A stretch of 64,000 bases of DNA, taken from Limnohabitans sp. MMS-10A-192. Its GTDB lineage: Bacteria; Pseudomonadota; Gammaproteobacteria; Burkholderiales; Burkholderiaceae_C. Shown here one piece after another: positions 35,600 to 43,687 of this stretch (position 1 is its first letter; the number at the start of each line of letters is the position of its first letter). Both the position numbers and the translations under genes were made by a program. The stretch lies in contig NZ_NERX01000002.1 in assembly GCF_003063335.1 (NCBI RefSeq), positions 248,001 through 312,000 on the forward strand, in the 5' to 3' direction. The notes under the pieces are model-generated. The model was not told the DNA's origin. It searched no databases and saw nothing but the letters and a program-made list of their open reading frames with translations.

Positions 35600-36864
35600 G
35601 CCAGCACTGTAAAGGCTTTGGTGAAAAAGTCTTCGGTCCCAAAGTTGCCTGACTTGAGCGTGATGTGCACACCGCCTCGGCTTGAAGGCGCGTGGCACCA
35701 CGGCACGCCCGGGTCGATCTGCGGGCCGATCTGCAGCTGCGCGATGTCCAGCGCCTGCACGCAAGCGCCCGAGGTTTCACCCCCGGCCACCACCAGCTGC
35801 TGCACGCCCATGTCCACCAAGCCCCGCGCCACAGCCGCCATCGCGTGTTCGACCAAAGCACCCGCTTCGGCCACGCCCAGCTGCGCTTGCACGGCTTTGA
35901 CGGCATCCGGCTCGGCGGTCGAATACACCAGCACCGGTCCGTCTTTTAAAAGCGGCGCGGCCCAGCCCAGAACCTGCTGCACCACCGCATCGCTTTGGCC
36001 GTTCATCAAGCTGGCGGGGTCGATGGCCATCGCAGGTCTGCCGGTGGCTTTGAAGTGCGCGACTTGCGCGTTGGTGGCCAGCGAGCAGCTGCCCGACACC
36101 ACCGCCTGCAAGCCGCTGGCTGCTGGCAATTGGCTCGCTTGCAGCGAAGGCTTCAGACCAAAGTTGGCCGGCAGGCCAATGGCCACGCCCGAGCCTGCGG
36201 TGAGCAGCGGCAGGTCTTTCAAGGCCGGGCCCATGCGCAGCAGGTCTTCGTTGCTGGTCGCGTCCACCACGGCCACGCCCACGCCTTCGCTGCGCAGTAC
36301 GCCGATGCGTTCGCGGATGGCTGCTTCGCCAAGGGCCACGGTTTTGTAATCGATCAGGCCCACCTTGCGTTGGGTTTGCGCTTGCATCACACGCACCAGG
36401 TTCGCATCCCGCATGGGCGTGAGCGGATGGTTCTGCATGCCGCTTTCGTTCAACAGCACATTGCCCGCAAACAGGTAGCCCTTGAACACTGTGCGGCCGT
36501 TGTCCGGAAAGGCCGGGGTCGCGATGGTGAAGTCACAGCCCAACGCGTCCATCAGCGCCTCGGTCACCGGGCCGATGTTGCCCTCGGGCGTGCTGTCAAA
36601 AGTGGAGCAGTATTTGAAATAGATTTGCTGCGCCCCTTGCGCCTGCAACCACTTCAAGGCTTGCAGCGATTGGGCGATCGCCTCGGCGGCGGGAATGGTG
36701 CGCGACTTGAGCGCCACCACCACCGCATCCACATCAGCGGCCAAAGGCGCTGAGGGCACGCCAATGGTTTGCACCACCCGCATGCCCGAGCGCACCAGGT
36801 TGTTGGCCAGATCCGTGGCGCCAGTGAAGTCGTCGGCAATGCAACCCAGCTTCAACGTGCTCAT
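35596..36864 (-). CDS. otnK: 3-oxo-tetronate kinase (four-carbon acid sugar kinase family)
   Basis: A 422-residue kinase of the former DUF1537 family. The N-terminal substrate-binding domain begins CIADDFTGATDLANNLV; the C-terminal nucleotide-binding domain has VVAGGETSGACV and LKSGNFGTEDFF. It phosphorylates 3-oxo-tetronate at C4 in the threonate/erythronate pathway. It overlaps both neighbours (ltnD and otnC) by four bases, showing strict co-translation. Confidence 0.95.
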   Translation of the reverse strand: MSTLKLGCIADDFTGATDLANNLVRSGMRVVQTIGVPSAPLAADVDAVVVALKSRTIPAAEAIAQSLQALKWLQAQGAQQIYFKYCSTFDSTPEGNIGPVTEALMDALGCDFTIATPAFPDNGRTVFKGYLFAGNVLLNESGMQNHPLTPMRDANLVRVMQAQTQRKVGLIDYKTVALGEAAIRERIGVLRSEGVGVAVVDATSNEDLLRMGPALKDLPLLTAGSGVAIGLPANFGLKPSLQASQLPAASGLQAVVSGSCSLATNAQVAHFKATGRPAMAIDPASLMNGQSDAVVQQVLGWAAPLLKDGPVLVYSTAEPDAVKAVQAQLGVAEAGALVEHAMAAVARGLVDMGVQQLVVAGGETSGACVQALDIAQLQIGPQIDPGVPWCHAPSSRGGVHITLKSGNFGTEDFFTKAFTVLA

Positions 36865-37760
36865 GCTTTGCCCTTCGGCAATTCAATGCCCGGGAAAATC
36901 TTGATCACCGCGCTGTCGTCTTCTTTGGCAAAACCAGCGGTGCTGGCCTGCATGAACATCTGGTGCGCGGTGCTCGACAGTGGCAGCGGGAACTTGCTGG
37001 CCCGCGCCATGTCGAGCACGATGCCCAGATCTTTCACAAAAATGTCCACGGCCGACAGCGGCGTGTAGTCGGCCGCCAGCACATGGGCCATGCGGTTTTC
37101 AAACATCCAGCTGTTGCCAGCGCTGTTCGTGATCACCTCGTACAAAGCGGCGGCGTCCACACCTTCGCGCAAGCCCAGCGCCATGGCTTCGGCCGCTGCG
37201 GCAATGTGCACGCCCGCCAGCAGCTGGTTGATGATCTTGACCTTGCTGCCCGCACCCGCGCTGTCGCCCAGCTTGTAAACCTTGGCGGCCATGGCGTTCA
37301 AAAACGGCTCGGCCAGGGCATAAGCCTCGGGCTTGCCTGCTGTCATCATGGTCATCTGGCCACTGGCCGCTTTGGCCGCACCGCCCGAGATGGGCGCATC
37401 CACGTAGCGCAGGCCCATGGCTTCCAGGCGTGCTTCCAAAGCCACCGACCAGTTCGGGTCCACGGTGGAGCACATCACGAACACGCTGCCGGGCTTCATG
37501 CTGGCGGCGCATCCTGGGGTGGTGCCGTCGCCAAACAGCACGCTCTCAGTCTGCGCGGCATTCACCACCACCGACACGATCACGTCGCACGCCGCGCCCA
37601 AAGAGGCCAAGGTGTCGTGCGCTGTGCCGCCGTCTTGGGCAAAGGCCGCCGCCACTTCGCGGCGCACGTCAAACACCTGCACGCTGTGCCCCGCACGGCG
37701 CAGCGATGCCGCCATGCCCGAGCCCATGGCCCCCAAACCAATCAATCCCACTGTCGTCAT
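36861..37760 (-). CDS. ltnD: L-threonate dehydrogenase (3-hydroxyisobutyrate dehydrogenase family)
   Basis: A 299-residue beta-hydroxyacid dehydrogenase. The NAD-binding motif is GLIGLGAMGSGMA at the N-terminus. The substrate motif DAPISGGAAKAASG and the catalytic Lys in GAGSKVKIINQLL are present. LtnD oxidises L-threonate at C2 to 2-oxo-tetronate, the first step of the pathway encoded here. It is followed without a gap by otnK. Confidence 0.92.
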   Translation of the reverse strand: MTTVGLIGLGAMGSGMAASLRRAGHSVQVFDVRREVAAAFAQDGGTAHDTLASLGAACDVIVSVVVNAAQTESVLFGDGTTPGCAASMKPGSVFVMCSTVDPNWSVALEARLEAMGLRYVDAPISGGAAKAASGQMTMMTAGKPEAYALAEPFLNAMAAKVYKLGDSAGAGSKVKIINQLLAGVHIAAAAEAMALGLREGVDAAALYEVITNSAGNSWMFENRMAHVLAADYTPLSAVDIFVKDLGIVLDMARASKFPLPLSSTAHQMFMQASTAGFAKEDDSAVIKIFPGIELPKGKA

Positions 37761-37814
37761 GTCATTTCTCCAGGGTGCAGCGGTGCAGCGCCAAGTCTGC
37801 GTGGGCTGCGGTTG

Positions 37815-38783
37815 TCAATCCAATGCGATCTTGGCGTAAGCCGCCACGGTTTTCCATTGCGCGGTGTCGGCTTGCATGAAGCTGGCCATGCCTTGGGCGT
37901 TTACCCATGTGGGTTCAGCGCCCGCTTTTTGAATGGCGGCTTTCACTTCGGCCTGTTGCGCGACGCGCTCCAATGCCTGTTCAATTTTTTGCTGCACCGC
38001 TGCAGGCAGACCTGCGGGTGCGGCCAAGCCAAACCAGGCAAAGACTTGGTAGCCCTTGAGGCCCGCCTCTTGCATGGTGGGCACATTGGGCAAGGCGTTG
38101 CTGCGTTGCGGCGTCGTCACGGCCAAGGCCTTGAGCTTGCCGCCATTGATCAGGCCCAGCGCCGAAGGCAGGTTGTCAAACATCAGGCTCACCTCGTCGG
38201 CCATCACCGCCGTCAGGCCTGCGGCCGCACCCCGGTAGGGGATGTGTGTCACAAACAAACCCGCTTGGCTTTTGTACAGTTCGGCGCTCAGGTGCAAAGA
38301 GGTGCCTTGTCCGTTGGACGCGTAATTGAGCTGACCGGGCTTGGCCTTGATGCGTGCGCTCAGGTCGGCGACCGACTGGATGCCCGATGCGGGATTGACC
38401 ACCAGCACATTGGGCACCCGCCCCAGCAAGCCCAGCGGCACGATGCTTTCGGGCTTGTAGGGCAGCTTGGTGTAAAGCGCAGGGTTGATGGTCAACGGGG
38501 GCGATGCCATCAGCAAGGTGTAGCCATCGGGCGTCGCCCGTGCGGCCTCTGTCGCGCCCAGATTGCCACCTGCGCCGGGCTTGTTGTCAATCACGATGGC
38601 TTGGCCCAGCTCTTGTCCGAGCTTGGGCGCCACCAAACGCGCCATGTTGTCGATCAGGCCGCCGGGCGGAAAGGGCACCACCAGCTTGATGGGCCGTGCA
38701 GGCCAAGTTTGGGCGGACGCGGTGCTCGCCACAAAGGGCAAGCAGGTCAATGCGGCAAGGGTAAGCACAAGTCGGCGTTGCAT
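37815..38783 (-). CDS. Bug-type tripartite tricarboxylate transporter receptor (TctC family)
   Basis: A 322-residue periplasmic binding protein with a signal peptide (residues 1-24, LTCLPFVASTASAQ) and the TctC family opening WPARPIKLVVPFPPGG, plus the NKPGAGGNLG and IPYRGAAAGLTA segments. It is first in the tctC-ltnD-otnK-otnC-otnI series, so it probably captures threonate, erythronate or a related acid. No TctA/TctB membrane subunits are in the window; in this group they are often encoded elsewhere. Confidence 0.93.
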   Translation of the reverse strand: MQRRLVLTLAALTCLPFVASTASAQTWPARPIKLVVPFPPGGLIDNMARLVAPKLGQELGQAIVIDNKPGAGGNLGATEAARATPDGYTLLMASPPLTINPALYTKLPYKPESIVPLGLLGRVPNVLVVNPASGIQSVADLSARIKAKPGQLNYASNGQGTSLHLSAELYKSQAGLFVTHIPYRGAAAGLTAVMADEVSLMFDNLPSALGLINGGKLKALAVTTPQRSNALPNVPTMQEAGLKGYQVFAWFGLAAPAGLPAAVQQKIEQALERVAQQAEVKAAIQKAGAEPTWVNAQGMASFMQADTAQWKTVAAYAKIALD

Positions 38784-39107
38784 GGGGTCTCCAGATGGAT
38801 ATTTATCAGGTCATCATACAAATTATCGCCCCAAGAAGCCATAGGGAGAACGCTCAGGTGACGCAAGTGCTGAAGCGGGTTGACGCCTTACAGCTATGTC
38901 AAAGCGACCGCTCGAAGCAATCGACTGGTGACAGTCATCGGTGGTGGCAGATCCGGGCCATCTTGCGGCGCGGGCAGCTTTCACGGCTATCTTGGACGAC
39001 GTTCACAAGTGGCCGATGCACTGGTCCGATGGGTGAATGACGGTGAGGTGGTGCAAGAGGTCAAAGGTCCGTTGGACTGATGCACAGACTAAAACCCAGC
39101 CTCGTGA
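38784..39107. other. 324-bp stretch with no convincing gene
   Basis: The tctC promoter region lies at the left. An open frame at 38880-39080 (66 codons, ending GYLGRRSQVADALVRWVNDGEVVQEVKGPLD in two stretches) has a gene-like C-terminal half but no ribosome binding site and no family I recognise; it may be a small gene or the remnant of one. Nothing else is apparent. Confidence 0.35.
38811..38821 (-). promoter_or_regulatory. Putative GntR/FadR-type operator upstream of tctC
   Basis: TCATCATACAA, 28-38 bases upstream of the tctC start, matches nine of eleven positions of the palindrome TTGTCATACAA found in front of the GntR-family gene at 52325. The surrounding ATTTATCAGG...ACAAAT adds weak outer symmetry. 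Recognition by that or a similar FCD regulator is an inference. Confidence 0.35.
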
Positions 39108-39305
39108 TTAAAAATCGCGCTGCTTCGCCAGGCTGGAAGCCGCCCACATCAGCAATCCAACCAGTGCGGAGCCTCTGGCACAAGAGATCAGCACAGGTGA
39201 TTCAACGATGGGCCAAAACACAAGACCCTGCAGGAACATCAAGGCACCGGCAGAACGGAAAGCGTCAATCACCTGAGTCCAGTTGACCGCGTATTTGGTT
39301 TTCAT
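39108..39305 (-). CDS. Small two-helix membrane protein, unrecognised
   Basis: A 65-residue protein starting MKTKYAVNWTQVIDAF, with two hydrophobic segments (AGALMFLQGLVFWPIV and SALVGLLMWAASSLA) and a basic C-terminus AKQRDF. The ATG at 39305 has AGGG seven bases upstream, which supports translation. No family is recognised. It stands alone between the tctC promoter region and a divergent exported protein. Confidence 0.55.
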   Translation of the reverse strand: MKTKYAVNWTQVIDAFRSAGALMFLQGLVFWPIVESPVLISCARGSALVGLLMWAASSLAKQRDF

Positions 39306-39522
39306 AGTCACGCCCTGAAATGTGGATGGGGGTGTCAGTATACTGGTGTTTTGTACAGTATTTGGTGGCACGATGCCCAAGTCAATCAAGCATTTGCATG
39401 CCGCGGTTATGCCCGCAAATGAGCTACATCAGGTTACGTTTGAAAAAACAAGCGTCAACTTATGGATTCGTCGCCACGTTGAACCAGTGTGGCACTGTTG
39501 CCTCGCATTCGAAGGAAAAAAC

Positions 39523-39969
39523 ATGTTCAAAAATACCCTGATCGCTGCTGCTCTGATGGCTGCTTCCCTGGCGACTTTCGCGCAAACCGCTGTTGCACCC
39601 GCCGCAGCCACTGCCACGCCATCCGTGACACAGACCGCCGTCCAAGGCGCCAAGCAAGCTGCAACGCAAGCGGCCACACAAGCTGTGCAAGGCGCCATGC
39701 CCGCCGCGTTGAAGCCAGCCGTTGCCGCACCAGCACCTGCTGCAGCCCCTGCCGCTGCACCTGCAGCGCCAGCCGCTGTTGCACCCGCACCTGCTAAAGC
39801 GCCTGCCGCAGCGGCCCTGCCAGCTGTCAAGAAGTCCGGCAGCAACATTTGCCACGACGAAACCAGCGCTGGCTACAAGTCCACGAAAAACTTCAAACCA
39901 TTCGCCAGCATGGACGAGTGCATCAAGTCCGGTGGCCGCGCACCCAAGGCCGCCAAAGCCAAAAAATAA
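39523..39969 (+). CDS. Exported Ala/Pro-rich protein with a Cys-containing C-terminal motif
   Basis: A 148-residue protein with a signal peptide (MFKNTLIAAALMAASLATFAQ), a long Ala/Gln/Thr then Ala-Pro low-complexity segment (about residues 22-105), and a compact C-terminus: NICHDETSAGYKSTKNF, then KPFASMDECIKSGGRAPK. The C-terminal two-Cys motif recurs, in my recollection, at the ends of assorted secreted betaproteobacterial proteins, but has no known function. AAGGAAAAAAC precedes the start. A good terminator follows. Confidence 0.75.
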   Translation: MFKNTLIAAALMAASLATFAQTAVAPAAATATPSVTQTAVQGAKQAATQAATQAVQGAMPAALKPAVAAPAPAAAPAAAPAAPAAVAPAPAKAPAAAALPAVKKSGSNICHDETSAGYKSTKNFKPFASMDECIKSGGRAPKAAKAKK

Positions 39970-39986
39970 AGCCTGACCGGTAAGTC

Positions 39987-40022
39987 AAACGCCCCATCAG
40001 CCCAGCGCTGGTGGGGCGTTTT
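39987..40022 (+). terminator. Intrinsic terminator after the Ala/Pro-rich protein gene
   Basis: AAACGCCCCATCAG pairs with CTGGTGGGGCGTTT (one G-T pair) around the loop CCCAGCG, ending in TTTT at 40019-40022. The left arm begins with AAAC, so it could also act for the convergent NIPSNAP gene. Confidence 0.85.
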
Positions 40023-40123
40023 GCATGGCGCTGGTCGTCAGCACTTGCGACCAGAATCGGAAGTCCTTTGCTTGGGGCACATGGCCGCCTTCGTCCACGC
40101 GTGCTGGCGCCTTCAGCGGCCCA

Positions 40124-40441
40124 TCAGGGCTTCGGGCCCCAGGGCGCAGACAACATCAGCTTGTTGTTTTGTTCGCGGATCAGGGGGCGGATTTTGGCGG
40201 CAAAGGCCATGAACTCGGGGTCGCTGAACACACCGGCCCAGAAGGCACGGCGGTCGGCATCGTCGTCGAATTTCCAGATGTGGATCAGCTCGTTGAGGGC
40301 GCCGATGTCGCCTGTGAAATAGCCCACCAGTTTTTGCGGGTGCTTGGCCAGGGCTGGCCATCCTTCGTGGGTGTAGAGGGCGGTCAGCTCGCCCATCTTG
40401 CCGACGATGGCCGAGTAGGTGCGCAGTTCATAAATGGCCAT
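40124..40441 (-). CDS. NIPSNAP family protein
   Basis: A 105-residue single-domain protein of the NIPSNAP (dimeric alpha/beta barrel) family: MAIYELRTYSAIVGKM at the start, HIWKFDDDADRRAFWA in the middle and ending SAPWGPKP. The family is common in Burkholderiales, often near catabolic genes, and its function is unknown. It is a single gene here, convergent with the Ala/Pro-rich protein gene. Confidence 0.88.
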   Translation of the reverse strand: MAIYELRTYSAIVGKMGELTALYTHEGWPALAKHPQKLVGYFTGDIGALNELIHIWKFDDDADRRAFWAGVFSDPEFMAFAAKIRPLIREQNNKLMLSAPWGPKP

Positions 40442-40713
40442 AGGGGCTTTCTACAAGAGTGGGTCAAAGCCTTTGTTTGTAGACAAATTTTCATGAAATG
40501 CGGCTTGGGACAAACCCTTTCCGACCCCTTTGGGCACGGGTGTTGCCCTCGGCCAGCTCAGGGTAGCCACTGACCTTGACTCAATACCGGGTGTGAAAGC
40601 GCATCGGATCCCCGTGGATGGGGTCTACAACTGCTAACAAAATGACTGAATACACCAGGAATCTTTTCATTAAGATGCGCGGCCTTTGTAGCGTTTTATC
40701 CAGGAAGAACAGC
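40442..40713. other. 272-bp gap without a recognisable gene
   Basis: The sequence contains a TTGACT (about 40576) and a short GGATCCCCGTGGATGGGGTC palindrome resembling half of a REP-like element at about 40606-40625. The coding frame of the next gene is open upstream, but its lipoprotein signal sets the start at 40714. I see no other feature. Confidence 0.4.
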
Positions 40714-41151
40714 ATGCATGTGTCCCGGCTCCTTGCCACTATCGCCTTGATCTTGACCCTGGTGGGCTGTGCCACACGCCCCAGCAATTTGGCAGGTGTC
40801 GAAGTTCAAGATGTGCGAGAGGTGGAGATTTGCGATGAGACCGATGGCACGGCGGGTTTCATCGGCGGTGCCGTGGGGCAAGCGGCAGGCAAGTCGTTCG
40901 ACAAAGACACGGGCGGTATCGTGGGCAGTTTGTTGGGCTATTACATCGGCATGAAAATCGGCTGTGAAACTTCCAAGCGCCCAGGTCAGATCCTCATGGT
41001 GCGTGACAGCAGTGGACAAGTGTCCGAGCTCACCAACGATGCGCGCAAGAATGGCCTTTTCAAAGTGGGTGACCGTGTGAGCTATGAAGCCGAAAGTCGC
41101 TGGTCTGATTTGGCATACAACAAGCCCTGGATCAAAAAAGTTCAGCCTTGA
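40714..41151 (+). CDS. Glycine-zipper lipoprotein
   Basis: A 145-residue outer-membrane-type lipoprotein. The signal peptide ends in the lipobox LVGC (MHVSRLLATIALILTLVGC). A glycine-zipper segment (GFIGGAVGQAAGKSFDKDTG, followed by GIVGSLLGYYIGMKIG) suggests membrane insertion, and a small beta domain follows (VRDSSGQVSELTND to YEAESRW). It resembles the SlyB/17-kDa antigen group in plan. ATG 40714 follows CAGGAAGAACAGC. Confidence 0.82.
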   Translation: MHVSRLLATIALILTLVGCATRPSNLAGVEVQDVREVEICDETDGTAGFIGGAVGQAAGKSFDKDTGGIVGSLLGYYIGMKIGCETSKRPGQILMVRDSSGQVSELTNDARKNGLFKVGDRVSYEAESRWSDLAYNKPWIKKVQP

Positions 41152-41216
41152 AGTGCCCCTGGGATGGCGCTCGAAGAACACGATCACAATGGGGGCCGTG
41201 ATCTGTTCTTCTCACC

Positions 41217-41627
41217 ATGTCTGACTTTGAAATCCCGCTCATCCTGCCTGCACAACTGAAGGCTTTGGCTCAAGCGCAGTTGTCGCGTTCATGCACCTGC
41301 GCCATGGGCGCATGCACCGGTTGGGAGAGTGTGCCCGGCGAGCGCTGGCCTGCCGCGCAGGTCTCGCGTGTGGGCAGCTTGCGCGCGTCCGACGGCTTTG
41401 GCCCCGAGCCGACGTACGAAGAGTTTCATCCCCACAAAACGCGTTACGACTCACCCGATGCGCCGATCGCACCGGCGTTCTTTCCCTACAACCGTTGCGA
41501 TGTCTTCACATGCAGCCAGTGCGATCGCGTGCTGCTCAAGTACACCGAGTACGGCGGGTATTACATCGATGACCGCGTTCGCGCCGTTCAAGCCGACTTG
41601 GTGACCGACGCACAGCCCGAGGCCTGA
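41217..41627 (+). CDS. Conserved hypothetical protein with Cys-rich segments
   Basis: A 136-residue soluble protein. Cysteines cluster as RSCTCAMGAC (residues about 24-33) and RCDVFTCSQCDRVLLKYTEYGG (the second split as RCDVFTC then SQCDRVL). The CxC...C and C...CxxC spacing could bind a metal such as zinc, but I know no family with a function. It is convergent with the universal stress protein gene, whose stop is 20 bp away. Confidence 0.75.
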   Translation: MSDFEIPLILPAQLKALAQAQLSRSCTCAMGACTGWESVPGERWPAAQVSRVGSLRASDGFGPEPTYEEFHPHKTRYDSPDAPIAPAFFPYNRCDVFTCSQCDRVLLKYTEYGGYYIDDRVRAVQADLVTDAQPEA

Positions 41628-41646
41628 AACCGGGCGCAGGCGTGGG

Positions 41647-42090
41647 TCAATCAAAGCCCCGGATCATCAGCACCGGGACCGGGGACAGGCGCATGATTTG
41701 CTCGGAGCCGCTGCCCAGCAGCACGCGCCCGATGCCGCGCCGCCCGTGCGTGCCGATCACGATCAGGTCGGCGCCCCAATCGCCTGCTGCATCGGCCACC
41801 GCATCACCCAGGCGCTGCGCGACGCGGTCGATCAGCACGTGGTCTGTCGCCACGCCCATGGCTTTGGCGGTGGCGGTGCCGGCTTGCAAAATGCGGTTGC
41901 CGTTTTCACGGGCGATTTGCATCAGTTCTCCCGAGTATTCTTGGCTGCCCAGAAAAGACATCTCGTCGATGCAATGCACCAGCCGGACCTGACCTTTGCC
42001 ATCTTTGGCCAGGCGCAAGGCGTAGTCCAGGGCTTTGTCTGAGGTTTTGCTGCCGTCGATCGGCACCAGGATTTTTTTGAACAAGGACAT
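41647..42090 (-). CDS. Universal stress protein (UspA family)
   Basis: A 147-residue UspA-fold protein: MSLFKKILVPIDGSKTSDKA at the start and the ATP-binding signature GTHGRRGIGRVLLGSGSEQ near the end. Such proteins bind ATP and rise under starvation or oxidative stress. The start at 42090 has GGAG spaced six bases upstream. The frame is open further left on the strand, but that part is not conserved. Confidence 0.93.
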   Translation of the reverse strand: MSLFKKILVPIDGSKTSDKALDYALRLAKDGKGQVRLVHCIDEMSFLGSQEYSGELMQIARENGNRILQAGTATAKAMGVATDHVLIDRVAQRLGDAVADAAGDWGADLIVIGTHGRRGIGRVLLGSGSEQIMRLSPVPVLMIRGFD

Positions 42091-42249
42091 GACCGTCTCC
42101 ACTTGGGCAATCGGGGCCGCTTGCATCTGGGCGAGCATTTCGGGTCGCATGCACAACTCCCGCTTGGGTTGATGAAAAGTGAGCAAGCATGCTAGGTCCG
42201 CCAGCGTGAGCAGACCATTGATCAAACGGCATGGATCCGATAGACACCC

Positions 42250-42288
42250 AAAAAAAAACCCCCCGGCATGAGGCATACCGGGGGGCTT
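42250..42288 (-). terminator. Intrinsic terminator after the yceI-cytochrome b561 operon
   Basis: On the minus strand CCCCCCGG (42285-42278) pairs with CCGGGGGG (42266-42259), followed by nine T residues (the A run at 42250-42258). This is a strong intrinsic terminator, 38 bp after the YceI gene that ends at 42327. Confidence 0.92.
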
Positions 42289-42326
42289 GTTCATGACCCG
42301 GCAAGACGGGCCAAGCGCTCAGTGCA

Positions 42327-42905
42327 TCAGGGTGCTACGGCTTCGATGGCGATGTCGATGCGCACGTCGTCACCCACGTAAGGGGCGTACTTGCCTGCAT
42401 TGAATTCGGTGCGCTTGATGGTGGTGAAAGCGTTGGCGCCCAGAGCAGGCTTTTTCATCATGGGGTGGGGCATGGCTTGGAAGCCTGTGACTGTCAGGGT
42501 CACAGGCTTGGTCACGCCTTTGATGGTCAAGTTGCCCTCGATGGCCTTGGGCTTGTCGCCTTCAAACACCACTTTGGTGGACTTGAAGGTGGCCTTGGGG
42601 AATTTGGCTGTATGAAGGAAGTCTTCGCCCTGGATGTGACCGTTGAAGTCCACCGAGCCGGTGTTGACCGAGGTCATGTCGATTTCGATGTCCACCGAGC
42701 CGGTTTTGGCTTCGGCGTCAAACACCACTTTGCCACTGGTTTTGCTGAAGCTGCTCAACTGGGTCGAGTAGCCAAAGTGCGAGTACGAGAAACGCGGGTA
42801 GGTGTGGTTCGCGTCCACGTTGTAGGTCACGGGTGCGGCCAGGGCCGAGCCAGCGGCCAGGGATGCAAAGGCCAACGCGGCGCTGAGTTTTTTCAAAGAT
42901 GTCAT
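42327..42905 (-). CDS. YceI family periplasmic protein (copy 1)
   Basis: A 192-residue exported lipocalin-like protein. The signal peptide ends SALAAP; the mature part begins TYNVDANHTYPRFSYSHFG and has the family's GSVDIEIDMTSVNTG and FNAGKYAPYVGDDVRI. YceI proteins bind long-chain isoprenoids and are often linked to cytochrome b561, as here. AGGAGC lies before the start. The second copy lies 211 bp upstream, beyond a tandem repeat. Confidence 0.93.
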   Translation of the reverse strand: MTSLKKLSAALAFASLAAGSALAAPVTYNVDANHTYPRFSYSHFGYSTQLSSFSKTSGKVVFDAEAKTGSVDIEIDMTSVNTGSVDFNGHIQGEDFLHTAKFPKATFKSTKVVFEGDKPKAIEGNLTIKGVTKPVTLTVTGFQAMPHPMMKKPALGANAFTTIKRTEFNAGKYAPYVGDDVRIDIAIEAVAP

Positions 42906-42956
42906 GGGAAAGCTCCTGTAAAAAAAAGTGAGGCGAGAAAAAGGGGATGGATACCC

Positions 42957-43081
42957 GCGTGCGCGGGTATGACAATTTTTTGTTGTGCGCGTGCCCGGGG
43001 CGACAATTTCTTGTTCACCGTGTGCCCGGGCAGACAATTCCTTGTTGACCGTGTGCGCGTGCAAAACGATTGCTTGTCACC
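42957..43081. repeat. Four degenerate tandem copies of a 31-32 bp unit
   Basis: Units start at 42957, 42989, 43020 and 43051. The shared core is GTGTGCCCGGG..GACAATT.CTTGTT.ACC. The first copy includes the CCCGCGTGCGCGGGTATGACA arm of a REP-like palindrome, suggesting that the array grew from such an element. It lies between the two yceI genes in one operon. Confidence 0.75.
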
Positions 43082-43105
43082 CCCGACTCGATCGGGGGTC
43101 CATGT
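43076..43105. repeat. REP-like half element, copy D
   Basis: GTCACCCCCGACTCGATCGG then GGGTCCATG matches the CACCCCGGACTTGATCCGGGGTCCATG half of the elements at 34.7 kb. It abuts the 31-bp tandem array and the 3' end of the second yceI gene. Confidence 0.65.
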
Positions 43106-43116
43106 CTGGGGCAAGT

Positions 43117-43680
43117 TCATTTGCCTTGTGTAGCGGTGAGGGAAAAGTTGACCTGGATGTCGTTGGCCACCACATCGAACTTGGTCCACATGCCTTCGCC
43201 GATGTTGAAGTCGCCGCGCTTGAGCGTGAAGCCACCGGTCAGCACGCCGTCTTTGCCTTGCGCGGAGTGCTTCATCGGGAACTTCACCTCGCGGGTCTGG
43301 CCCTTGATGGTGAGCGTGCCGCTGACTTCGTATTGGTTGGGCGCAGTTTGCTTGAACTGCTTGGCCACGAATGTGGCCTTAGGAAAGGCCGCCGCGTTGA
43401 ACCAGGACTTGGTCACGACTTCGTCATCGGCCTCGCTCGATCCAGCGTCCACGCTGGCCAGTTCCACATCGAAGCTGGCTTTGGCGGCATCGGCTTTGGC
43501 CGGGTCAAAGTTCAGCTGTGCGGCAAACTTTTTGAAGCGGCCGTCAACGGCCACGCCCATTTGCTTGTAGCTGAAGGTGACGCTGCTTTTGGCAGGCACG
43601 ATGGCTTGGTACGGCGCAGCGTGCGCTTGTAAAGCCAAGGCGGTGATGGCTAGGGCCAGGGTTTTGTTCAGAAGGTTCAT
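43117..43680 (-). CDS. YceI family periplasmic protein (copy 2)
   Basis: A 187-residue exported YceI protein, clearly diverged from copy 1. The signal peptide ends LQAHAAP; the family pattern continues as SSVTFSYKQMGVAVDGRF, VELASVDAGSSEADDEV and GDFNIGEGMWTKFDVV. It is placed seven bases after the cytochrome b561 gene, so they are co-transcribed. Confidence 0.93.
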   Translation of the reverse strand: MNLLNKTLALAITALALQAHAAPYQAIVPAKSSVTFSYKQMGVAVDGRFKKFAAQLNFDPAKADAAKASFDVELASVDAGSSEADDEVVTKSWFNAAAFPKATFVAKQFKQTAPNQYEVSGTLTIKGQTREVKFPMKHSAQGKDGVLTGGFTLKRGDFNIGEGMWTKFDVVANDIQVNFSLTATQGK

Positions 43681-43687
43681 GGGGTTC

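Noticed and set aside
42957..43081. Tandem units resembling a CRISPR array
   Set aside because: The units are contiguous with no spacers, degenerate, and there are no cas genes; it is a minisatellite linked to a REP-like element.
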